Shown piece by piece: positions 18,020 through 25,345 of a stretch of 64,000 bases of DNA. The notes beneath the pieces were generated by a model. That model made no database searches, had not been told where the DNA came from, and was given only the letters and a program-made list of their open reading frames with translations. The stretch spans positions 1,116,001 through 1,180,000 of the forward strand of contig NZ_LT906455.1 in NCBI RefSeq assembly GCF_900187115.1, in the 5' to 3' direction. Position 1 is the first letter of the stretch, and each line of letters opens with the position of its first letter. Made by a program: the position numbers and the translations under genes. The DNA is from Aliarcobacter butzleri (lineage in GTDB: Bacteria > Campylobacterota > Campylobacteria > Campylobacterales > Arcobacteraceae).

Positions 18020-18626
18020 CACTATTTTGTCGATATTTTATAATCTCTTCTATACTTATAATTGGCATTGAATATTTTTTAGCAAAATTTATTATTTCTT
18101 CACCTTTTGCCATAGAACCATCTTCATTTGTTATTTCACATAAAACTGCATTTGGTTCTAAGTTTGATAACTTCATCATATCAACACTAGCTTCTGTATG
18201 ACCATTTCTTTCCAAAACTCCACCATCTTTTGCACATAATGGAAAAATATGTCCTGGGGAAATTATATGATTTATACCATCTTTTTTTAAAGCTGATTTT
18301 ATAGTTGTAACTCTATCTTTTGCACTAACGCCAGTAGATATATCTTCTTTTGCTTCAATTGAAATTGTAAAAGGTGTTTGAAATTTAGAATGATTTGATT
18401 GAACCATCATAGGAAGATTTAACTTTTTTACCTTTTGTGGTGTTAAACATAAACATACAATACCACTACATTCTCTTATAAGTAGAGCCATTTGTTTTTC
18501 GGTAATTGTATTTGCATGAAAGATAATATCAGCTTCGTTTTCTCTATTTTTATCATCAGTGATGATAATACCAGTTCCATTTTGAAGTGCTTTTATAGCA
18601 TTTTCAATATTTTTTTGTTGATTCAT
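18012..18626 (-). CDS. ribB: 3,4-dihydroxy-2-butanone-4-phosphate synthase
   Basis: Makes the four-carbon unit of riboflavin from ribulose 5-phosphate. Family motifs are clear: the acidic loop DDKNRENEADIIF, CLCLTP, HTEASVDMMKL with the catalytic histidine, and CEITNEDGSMAKG. At 204 aa this is the single-domain RibB form without a fused GTP cyclohydrolase II. An FMN riboswitch lies in the leader, so synthesis is probably feedback-controlled by FMN. AAAAAGGAAAA precedes the ATG. Confidence 0.96.
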   Translation of the reverse strand: MNQQKNIENAIKALQNGTGIIITDDKNRENEADIIFHANTITEKQMALLIRECSGIVCLCLTPQKVKKLNLPMMVQSNHSKFQTPFTISIEAKEDISTGVSAKDRVTTIKSALKKDGINHIISPGHIFPLCAKDGGVLERNGHTEASVDMMKLSNLEPNAVLCEITNEDGSMAKGEEIINFAKKYSMPIISIEEIIKYRQNSEK

Positions 18627-18659
18627 AGTTTTCCTTTTTTATAAAGTAAACTTATTGAA

Positions 18660-18668
18660 TCAGGGCAA
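18660..18668 (-). promoter_or_regulatory. expression-platform segment pairing with the riboswitch 5' arm
   Basis: On the mRNA this segment reads UUGCCCUGA and is a perfect 9-nt complement of UCAGGGCAA at the 5' edge of the FMN aptamer (18829-18837). It lies about 34 nt upstream of the ribB start. Such alternative pairing is a known layout of ribB riboswitches; here it is seen as complementarity only. Confidence 0.6.
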
Positions 18669-18703
18669 TAAACCTAATTTTTTTAACAAATAATAAAGTT
18701 TAA

Positions 18704-18838
18704 TCTTCTCTTTCATCCAGACTATGACTGTTGGTTTTGGATTCTCACCAAATCTGCTTGACCCTTATAAAATATAAGGCGCTCGTGGACTTCTATAAAA
18801 TAGTTACCACCAGTAAGGAATTTCACCTTGCCCTGAGA
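18704..18838 (-). ncRNA. FMN riboswitch (RFN element)
   Basis: Read on the minus strand, the conserved RFN blocks occur in order: AGGGCAAGGTGAAATTCC, TGGTGGTAA, GAAGTCCACGAGC, the loop-closing GGTGAGAATCC, CAACAGTCATAGTCTGGATG, ending with GAAAGAGAAG. The element lies 78 bp upstream of ribB on the same strand and should shut down ribB when FMN is abundant. Confidence 0.95.
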
Positions 18839-18985
18839 AAATAAATTTGTGAAATTCTAACTAATAGTTTCTTATATAAAAGTGATTTATTTAGTAAATA
18901 CTTGTTAGAATCTTTGAAATCTAATAGAAAAAAATATTTTTAAAACTATTAATAAAATACTAAAAAAAGAGTTTGAGAGTTTAAA

Positions 18986-19570
18986 ATGAAAGAGTTTTTA
19001 GAAGAGACGCAAATAATTGACTTTAAAAATGAAGAGGTTTTTAGTCTCGCACAAGAGTTGGCAAAAGATTGTAAAAGTGATGAAGAAATAGCAAAAAACT
19101 GTTTTTTGTATGTAAGAGATAATATCCATCATAGTGGTGATTTTAAAGATGAAATTACAACTTATAAAGCAAGTGATGTTTTAAAATACGAAACTGGTTG
19201 GTGTTATGCAAAATCTCATCTTTTGGCTGCACTTTTAAGAGCAAATGGTATTCCTACGGGATTTTGTTATCAAAGATTATCTTGTAGTGAATATAAAAAA
19301 GATATTTATTGTTTACATGGATTAAATGCGATTTATTTAAAAGAGTTTGGTTGGTATAAAGTTGATGCAAGAGGAAATAAAAAAGGTGTAAATGCACAGT
19401 TTACTCCACCTTTGGAACAACTTGCTTTTAAACTAGAAAAAGATGAGTTTGATTTACCAGATATTTATTCTAAACCTTTAGATGTTGTAATTGAAGCTTT
19501 GAAAAAAAATAAAACTTATGATGAAATGATAGATGTTTTTCCTGATGTTCTATTTTTATCAGAAAAATAA
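18986..19570 (+). CDS. transglutaminase-like domain protein
   Basis: Small cytoplasmic protein (194 aa, no signal peptide) with a transglutaminase-like core: catalytic Cys in TGWCYAKSHLLAALLRA, His in CLHGLNAIYL and Asp in WYKVDARGNK form a likely triad. Such stand-alone proteins are usually peptidases or amidases of unknown substrate. It is followed directly by a histidine phosphatase gene. Unlike the LapG-like protein it is not exported, so a role in the adhesin system is unlikely. Confidence 0.82.
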   Translation: MKEFLEETQIIDFKNEEVFSLAQELAKDCKSDEEIAKNCFLYVRDNIHHSGDFKDEITTYKASDVLKYETGWCYAKSHLLAALLRANGIPTGFCYQRLSCSEYKKDIYCLHGLNAIYLKEFGWYKVDARGNKKGVNAQFTPPLEQLAFKLEKDEFDLPDIYSKPLDVVIEALKKNKTYDEMIDVFPDVLFLSEK

Positions 19571-20104
19571 ATGGTAAATATGAAAACTATTTATATAATT
19601 CGGCATTTCAAAGTAAAAGATACTACAAATAAAAGATTAAATTCAAATGAATTTACACATTGGATAGAAGAGTATGATAATTTTGATTTAGAATATTTAA
19701 ACCTAAATCTACCAAAATTTGATAAAATCTATGTTAGTTCACAAAATAGGGCTATCAAAACAGCAAATTATTTAAAACTTGATTATGAAATAAGTGATTT
19801 TTTAGTTGAAGTTGAAGCTTTTGCTTTTACTAAAACGAAACTAAGATTTTCAAAATCTTTTTGGTTAGTTATATCAAGAATACTTTGGTTTTTTAACTTT
19901 ACTAAAAATGAAACCAAAAAAGATACAAAAAATAGAGCAATGAAATTTGTATCTAAAATAGAAAATAAAAAGAATGAAACTATTTTGATAATATCTCATG
20001 GATTGTATTTAAAAGTATTGATTGGACTGTTAAAAAAGTTGGATTATAAGTGCAATGATGATTTTAATATAAAAAATGGAAAATTATACAAGTTATATAA
20101 ATGA
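19571..20104 (+). CDS. histidine phosphatase family protein
   Basis: Phosphoglycerate-mutase-like phosphatase (177 aa). The catalytic RH is present in IYIIRHFKVK (RHF instead of the usual RHG), the second arginine in SSQNRAIKTA, and the distal His in ILIISHG. It starts next to the transglutaminase-like stop; a second ATG nine bases downstream (19580) is an alternative start. Substrate unknown. Confidence 0.8.
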   Translation: MVNMKTIYIIRHFKVKDTTNKRLNSNEFTHWIEEYDNFDLEYLNLNLPKFDKIYVSSQNRAIKTANYLKLDYEISDFLVEVEAFAFTKTKLRFSKSFWLVISRILWFFNFTKNETKKDTKNRAMKFVSKIENKKNETILIISHGLYLKVLIGLLKKLDYKCNDDFNIKNGKLYKLYK

Positions 20105-20121
20105 TTTTTAAAGGATAAAAT

Positions 20122-20361
20122 ATGGCATTTTCAAAAGAAGAAAAAGAAGAACTTTTAAAAGTAAAGTTTGTGGGTGAAACTGTTATAAAAAGATTTGAAC
20201 AAATAGGAATTGACTCTTTAGAAAAGCTTTCAAATAGTAGTGTAGAAGAGATAACAGATATAGTTTCAGATATTTTAGGAAGTAGTTGCTGGAAAAACTC
20301 ACCACAAGCTAAAAAAGCTGTTTCTAATGCTATTGAGTTTGCGAAAGAAAGAAGAATATGA
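20122..20361 (+). CDS. small helix-hairpin-helix protein
   Basis: 79-residue protein with a helix-hairpin-helix-like core (KVKFVGETVIKRFEQIGI then a second helical turn), a fold usually binding DNA non-specifically. It has an AAAGGATAAAAT ribosome site and overlaps the next gene by 4 bp (ATGA), so it is translationally coupled to a 1110-residue protein. That arrangement suggests the two work together. Helix-hairpin-helix identity is moderately certain; the role is unknown. Confidence 0.7.
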   Translation: MAFSKEEKEELLKVKFVGETVIKRFEQIGIDSLEKLSNSSVEEITDIVSDILGSSCWKNSPQAKKAVSNAIEFAKERRI

Positions 20362-23300
20362 ATAGACATAATCTAAATAGAATAATAGATGATTATGAAA
20401 AAAAACTTCTCCTTTATTCTTCTAATAATTCAAAAGAATTAACTTCATTGAATGAAAATTATTATGAAGTGTTAGCAGATATTATAATAAATGAAAATAA
20501 TTTGCCTTTTGAATATTTAATTAACAGATTAGAAAACTATTTTAAACATAACATAGATATAAAAGAACATAAACTTAATTTTAAACATAGTGATTATAGT
20601 TTATTAGGAAGTTATGTTTATAAAAAGTTATTTGATAAATTTAATATTAATGCATTTGGTAAATATATTGAAATAATTGAAGAAAATATTTCTTCAGAAA
20701 TTTACAGTTGGTTAAGTATTGATTTTGACAACTCAATTATAAGAGACAATTTTTTAAATGCTTCTACTGAGTATATAATAACTAATCAAAATAGAGTATG
20801 GAAAGAAGATTTTGAAAATATAGATTATGAAAGATATAGTTGGCTTAAAAAAGTTGATAATATACCTACTTCTTTTAGAACAAATGAAGATTTATATTTT
20901 TGGTTAAAAGAAAATGATTATTATGAAAACTTAATGATGATAGGAAATCCTATTGTTAAAAATTTATTACATCAAATTATTAATTGGGAAACATATAATA
21001 CTAATTTAGTTGAAGAAAATAGAATAATTAAACTTTTAAAAGAGTGTAAAAATGATTATATAACTATAGGTGAGATATTAACAGGTAATAATATTAAGTT
21101 AAATTGCTATTTACTTAAAAATAATGAATATTCTACTTTTGCTTTTTGCAATCTTTTTATGTTAGATAGATTAAATATTGATGAAAGTTATGCAAAACAA
21201 TTTTTAGAACTTTTATCACAACAATTCTTGGATATTATTTTTAGTCATTTAAAGAATCTATTTTATCAAAATGATTTAGTAAACAAAATATATTATATAT
21301 TGAATTTTATTTGTGATAAATATGTCAATTACTATTATAGAACTAATTCATATGGATTACTTTATACTTTTGAGTTATTTTTGAAGAAACTATTAGAAAG
21401 TGAAATAAAAACTTCAAATTATCAAAAAGAAGAGATTTTTTCAATTGTAATTAAAGATTTGATTGAAAAACAAATATTAGAACTTGAAGAAAAAGAAAGT
21501 TTTGATAAAAAGAATTATTTTTTATTATCGTACTACTTAAAAGGTATTGGTAGATTAATAAAAGTTAAAAATTTTGATGCTCTTAATTATCAAGAGAAAA
21601 TAAGCAATAGTATTTTAGATAATTTGAAGAAGTCTTTGTCAAATATTACAAATGACAAAAGAGTATATATAGACTTTCCTTTTTTAGAAAATATAGACTT
21701 TTCATTGTTCTTTTTATCATCAAATAATAAAGATGATGTATGGTTAAAGATATTTGACTTAGAGTCGGTTATTAAAGGTCTTAATAGTACAAATGTTTAC
21801 ATTTTTAAACAACTATCAAAATTTTATCTTAAAATTTTATTTCAAATTTTTAAAAAAACACAAAATATAAAAGTTGAAAAATGTATTAATGAAATAATAA
21901 TAAAACTTGGTTTTAAAGTGGATTTTTCAATAATAAAATTTGATGATAATTTTGAAATATTGAATGAATATTTAGAGCTTTTAAATTTATTTACTAAAGA
22001 ACATTTTGAAGCGTTTGTAAATCAAATATGTGAATCTTATGAACTAAGTATCCTCCTTCAATTATTAAGTTCATCTATTTTAGAAGAGAGAAAAGAGTTT
22101 ATCAAAAAGAAATTGAACAGAATGATACAAGAAGAAATTGATGCTGATAAATTAAGTTACAATGATTTGAAAATAGGAATATTATATGCTCTTGATAATA
22201 ATTTTCTAATACTTGCTAATAAATTGGAAGAAATTTATAAAAAAAGATTTGAGTCAAGTGGTAGTAACAGTTTTATGAAAAAGTTTCAAAATGAGTTTAA
22301 TGAAGTAGTTTGTAAAAAAGATTTACTTGAAATATTAGATAATAAAGATTTAAAAATAAAAGAAAAATTTGAAAAATTAAACAATTATAAAATACCAATA
22401 GATAATAAAACAGTTTTTCTAACAGAATCAAGATATTCTGAATGTGAGAATTTTAAAGAGTTTATAAGAGCTTTAATCTTTTTTGATAATAAAGAATATG
22501 ATAAAGCATATAGAATATTAAAAGTTTTATGTGAGAAAGAATTAACATCAAATTACTTAATAAATATGGTTAACTCATATTTTAATTTATATAAAGAAGA
22601 TGAAAACAAAGTAGTAAAGTTTGAATATATATTAAATATATTTGAAGAAAAACATAAATTATTTCAACCTTATATAAAATCAATATATGAATATCAAGTT
22701 TTAATTTATGGATATACAATAACTAAAAACATTAGTAAATTATCACAGTTAATAAAAGATATGCCAAAACAATATGATTTAGATTTTGATATTTTTAAAT
22801 ATAAGTATGAGTTTTTTAAAGAGAATAGTCAAGAGTTTATTGCAAAAAAATATTTAGGAGAATTTAAAAAGTTTTATGAAAATAATGTAAATATTTTAAA
22901 GAAAGTACAAGAATTAGAAGAAGAATTAAATTCTCATACTAGAATGGAAATGGAAAACAATTTTGACGTAAGAATAAGTTTTGATTCTTTAACTTTAAGT
23001 GAAAAAGAAGCTAAAAAATATTGGAATCAGATTAAAGATATGGATTTAGATAAACAATCTCAAATATTTTCTAATAAACTTGATAGTGAAGAATTTATTA
23101 TTTATATTATGGAACAAATATCAAGTGAACTTTTGGAAAGAAAAGTAAATATTTTAAGAAATATAAAGAATAATATTACTATTGAAATAGAAAATATAAT
23201 TAATGATTGGGTTTCTTCATTATTGAAGCAAAGAATGAATTTTTTAGATTGGAAAGTTTTAGCTGAATCAAGAGGTGGTGAAAACTTAAATGGTAATGTT

Positions 23301-23690
23301 GGAGAAAGAGATATTATCGTTTATAATAAAAATGGTGATAAATTATTTTTATTTGAAGCTTTTAGATTGTTTGGGTGTGATACCACGACTATTAAAACTC
23401 ATATGAATAAATTAGATGGATACAATGCAGATGGTTCAAAACTGATGATTGTAATAATGGTTTATACTTACTATAACAATTTTGTTGAACTTTGTTCTTC
23501 TTATGAAAGTTATTTAAAAACTTTTAATTATAATGGTTTTAAAAAGATAGGAATTATTAAAGAACATTGTTTTGAAAATATTGAAACAACACCAACAAAA
23601 ATTAAATTATTAAAAGAAGTAAGAATTCAGAATGAAAAAGAAGTAGCTATATATCACTATCTTTTAGATTTCTATTCTAAAAAGGAATAA
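20358..23690 (+). CDS. large unrecognised protein with a nuclease-like C-terminus
   Basis: 1110-residue cytoplasmic protein that I do not recognise. No signal peptide or membrane helix. The first 900 residues are AT-rich in codons and mostly alpha-helical, possibly repeat-like. Residues about 965-1045 look like a PD-(D/E)xK nuclease core: E970 in AESRGGEN, D985 in GERDIIVYNKNG, E1000 in FEAFRL, although the usual final lysine is replaced (E-A-F). It is coupled to a helix-hairpin-helix protein and lies in an accessory-looking region. A defence or DNA-processing function is possible but unproven; the catalytic assignment is inference. Confidence 0.6.
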   Translation: MNRHNLNRIIDDYEKKLLLYSSNNSKELTSLNENYYEVLADIIINENNLPFEYLINRLENYFKHNIDIKEHKLNFKHSDYSLLGSYVYKKLFDKFNINAFGKYIEIIEENISSEIYSWLSIDFDNSIIRDNFLNASTEYIITNQNRVWKEDFENIDYERYSWLKKVDNIPTSFRTNEDLYFWLKENDYYENLMMIGNPIVKNLLHQIINWETYNTNLVEENRIIKLLKECKNDYITIGEILTGNNIKLNCYLLKNNEYSTFAFCNLFMLDRLNIDESYAKQFLELLSQQFLDIIFSHLKNLFYQNDLVNKIYYILNFICDKYVNYYYRTNSYGLLYTFELFLKKLLESEIKTSNYQKEEIFSIVIKDLIEKQILELEEKESFDKKNYFLLSYYLKGIGRLIKVKNFDALNYQEKISNSILDNLKKSLSNITNDKRVYIDFPFLENIDFSLFFLSSNNKDDVWLKIFDLESVIKGLNSTNVYIFKQLSKFYLKILFQIFKKTQNIKVEKCINEIIIKLGFKVDFSIIKFDDNFEILNEYLELLNLFTKEHFEAFVNQICESYELSILLQLLSSSILEERKEFIKKKLNRMIQEEIDADKLSYNDLKIGILYALDNNFLILANKLEEIYKKRFESSGSNSFMKKFQNEFNEVVCKKDLLEILDNKDLKIKEKFEKLNNYKIPIDNKTVFLTESRYSECENFKEFIRALIFFDNKEYDKAYRILKVLCEKELTSNYLINMVNSYFNLYKEDENKVVKFEYILNIFEEKHKLFQPYIKSIYEYQVLIYGYTITKNISKLSQLIKDMPKQYDLDFDIFKYKYEFFKENSQEFIAKKYLGEFKKFYENNVNILKKVQELEEELNSHTRMEMENNFDVRISFDSLTLSEKEAKKYWNQIKDMDLDKQSQIFSNKLDSEEFIIYIMEQISSELLERKVNILRNIKNNITIEIENIINDWVSSLLKQRMNFLDWKVLAESRGGENLNGNVGERDIIVYNKNGDKLFLFEAFRLFGCDTTTIKTHMNKLDGYNADGSKLMIVIMVYTYYNNFVELCSSYESYLKTFNYNGFKKIGIIKEHCFENIETTPTKIKLLKEVRIQNEKEVAIYHYLLDFYSKKE

Positions 23691-23694
23691 AAAA

Positions 23695-24108
23695 TTGAAA
23701 GCAATAACATTAAATTTAGCCGTTAAAGATATAAAAGAAACTATAAAGTATTACAAAGAAAACTTTGATTTTGAAGTACAAATGCTAGTTGATGAATCAA
23801 AAACTATTTTTGATACACAAATCAAAGAAGAGTTAAACTATGTTTGGGCGATGATACATAAAGATAATGTTTCTTTGATGCTTCAAAGCATTGAAAGTTT
23901 GAAAGAAGATGTAGGAGAATTTTTTCAAAATCTTGGCGCTTCTTTGACTATGTATATCGAAGTTGAAAATGTAGATGAGTTATATTTAAAAATAAAAGAT
24001 AAAGTAACTATCTATAAAGAAATCGAAACTACTTGGTACGGGCAAAAAGAGTTTTATATAAAAGATATAAATGGTTATATTTTAGGATTTACAAGCAAAA
24101 ATAGTTGA
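23695..24108 (+). CDS. VOC/glyoxalase-like domain protein
   Basis: 137-residue protein of the vicinal oxygen chelate fold, which covers glyoxalases, dioxygenases and drug-binding proteins. The N-terminal ITLNLAVKDIKETIKYYKEN and the C-terminal FYIKDINGYILGF are typical, with a duplicated beta-alpha-beta pattern. It starts at a TTG five bases after the 1110-residue gene, preceded by AAGGAATAA. Metal ligands are not fully conserved, so it may be a binding protein. Substrate unknown. Confidence 0.8.
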   Translation: MKAITLNLAVKDIKETIKYYKENFDFEVQMLVDESKTIFDTQIKEELNYVWAMIHKDNVSLMLQSIESLKEDVGEFFQNLGASLTMYIEVENVDELYLKIKDKVTIYKEIETTWYGQKEFYIKDINGYILGFTSKNS

Positions 24109-24121
24109 ATTTATAGTTACA

Positions 24122-24367
24122 TTATTCTTCAAAAAACTTTTTAATATCAACATCTAAAACTTTAGCAATTTTTGCAAGATGTTTGATATTGAAATGATGT
24201 TTGTTTTTTCTAATTTCTGCTCGACCAAGATACGCGCCACCGCTCATACCTATTTCTAAAGCTAACTGCATTTGAGTTAGACCTTTTTGTTCTCTATACT
24301 TTTTTACATTTAATGAAACAATATCCAAGATTTTCTCACCATAATTTTCCAATTCCAAATCATTCAT
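24122..24367 (-). CDS. XRE-family HTH regulator
   Basis: 81-residue Cro/CI-type DNA-binding protein: VKKYREQKGLTQMQLALEIG followed by a recognition helix and the dimer-side IKHLAKIAKVLDVDIKKFF. Single-domain, so probably a dimeric repressor. It is divergent from an 80-residue gene of unknown function, and the spacer holds two identical 14-bp elements that may be its operators. AGGAAAT precedes the ATG. Confidence 0.85.
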   Translation of the reverse strand: MNDLELENYGEKILDIVSLNVKKYREQKGLTQMQLALEIGMSGGAYLGRAEIRKNKHHFNIKHLAKIAKVLDVDIKKFFEE

Positions 24368-24379
24368 TTTATATTTCCT

Positions 24380-24393
24380 AACGATATATATAT
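24380..24393 (+). promoter_or_regulatory. candidate XRE operator, copy 1
   Basis: AACGATATATATAT, identical to the copy at 24433-24446 and in the same orientation. It lies 13 bp upstream of the XRE start, where a bound repressor would block that gene. Confidence 0.5.
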
Positions 24394-24432
24394 TTAAGTT
24401 GTTGATAATATACTCTTTGATATGATTTATTC

Positions 24433-24446
24433 AACGATATATATAT
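24433..24446 (+). promoter_or_regulatory. candidate XRE operator, copy 2
   Basis: Second exact copy of AACGATATATATAT, 53 bp from the first (start to start), 17 bp upstream of the start of the 80-residue gene. Confidence 0.5.
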
Positions 24447-24462
24447 CTTATAAAAGGAAAAA

Positions 24463-24705
24463 ATGAACTCTAAAATAAAATCAGAATATTTTCCAATTTT
24501 TGAAATATTAATTTCATCTAATAATTCAAAAAAATTAAGTGATATTTTAAAAATATTTCATAAGATAGTTGAAAAAAAGTATATAGATAAAGATATATTC
24601 AATTATTTTTTAAAAAGTGAGACTTTTAGAGAATATATGAATAAATATTTAAAATTAGAACAAATCGATATTGATGATATAGATGAATATATAATCAAGA
24701 ATTAG
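24463..24705 (+). CDS. 80-residue protein of unknown function
   Basis: Unrecognised, helical, strongly charged cytoplasmic protein with an acidic C-terminus (IDIDDIDEYIIKN). It has a good ribosome site (AAAAGGAAAAA) and is divergent from the XRE regulator, which may control it through the repeat next to its start. A phage-, element- or toxin-antitoxin-like role is possible but nothing in the sequence decides it. Confidence 0.55.
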   Translation: MNSKIKSEYFPIFEILISSNNSKKLSDILKIFHKIVEKKYIDKDIFNYFLKSETFREYMNKYLKLEQIDIDDIDEYIIKN

Positions 24706-24756
24706 TAAATTTTACTTTCGATAAAATATTCAAAAAATGAAAAATAAAGTAGAAAA

Positions 24757-25236
24757 ATGAAAAATAAATTATATTTAATGTGTGGGAAAATGGCATCTGG
24801 AAAATCTACATTATCAAAAAAACTAGCAAAAGAAAATAATGCAATACTATTGAGTGAGGATGAAATACTAAAAAAACTTTATCCAAATGAGATAAAAACT
24901 ATTGAAGATTATATAAAATATTCTTCAAGACTAAAAAATATGCTAAGAGAACATATAATCGAGCTTTTAAAAAAAGAAAATAGTGTTGTTTTAGATTTTC
25001 CTGCAAATACAATCAATCAAAGAGATTGGTTTAAAAAGATTATTGAAGAGGCAAATATAGAACATGAAATGTTTTATGTAAAAAGAAGTGATGAAATATG
25101 TAAAAATCAATTAAAAAAAAGAAATGAAAACTTATCTAAAGATGAGCCTTTGATTGATGAAGCTACATTTGATGCAATTACAAAATATTTTCAAGAACCA
25201 AATGATAATGAAGATTTTAATATAATCTATTGTTAG
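24757..25236 (+). CDS. P-loop kinase-like ATPase
   Basis: 159-residue P-loop NTPase of the AAA_33/zeta-like kinase type. Walker A is GKMASGKST near residue 9, LLSEDEILKKL follows as in small-molecule kinases, VVLDFPANT is the Walker B-like strand and the lid carries arginines in KNQLKKRNE. It probably phosphorylates a small molecule or nucleotide. Many such proteins are found next to resistance genes; here the next gene is an ABC-F ATPase. Substrate unknown. Confidence 0.78.
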   Translation: MKNKLYLMCGKMASGKSTLSKKLAKENNAILLSEDEILKKLYPNEIKTIEDYIKYSSRLKNMLREHIIELLKKENSVVLDFPANTINQRDWFKKIIEEANIEHEMFYVKRSDEICKNQLKKRNENLSKDEPLIDEATFDAITKYFQEPNDNEDFNIIYC

Positions 25237-25248
25237 AAATAAAATTTA

Positions 25249-25345
25249 AAAGGAAAAGACGATGAATACTCTATTTTAATTCAAGGATAAAATCTAAAAA
25301 TTACAATTATCCTTGATACTCAAACCGCAAAAATCAAGGAATTTT
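25249..25345 (+). promoter_or_regulatory. attenuator-like leader of the ABC-F gene
   Basis: Three segments can pair alternatively. Segment A (25281-25290) and segment B (25307-25316) form a perfect 10-bp stem with a 16-nt loop. The 3' part of B (25310-25317) is also a perfect 8-nt complement of segment C (25333-25340), which contains the AAGGA ribosome site of the ABC-F gene. A five-codon ORF with its own AAAAGGA site ends 1 bp before segment A. This matches a translational attenuator layout; function is inferred. Confidence 0.5.
25262..25279 (+). CDS. possible five-codon leader peptide
   Basis: ATG-AAT-ACT-CTA-TTT-TAA (MNTLF) preceded at the right distance by AAAAGGA and ending right before the competing hairpin of the ABC-F leader. 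Ribosomes on it would cover segment A. Too short to judge by composition; support is the ribosome site and the position. Confidence 0.35.
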   Translation: MNTLF

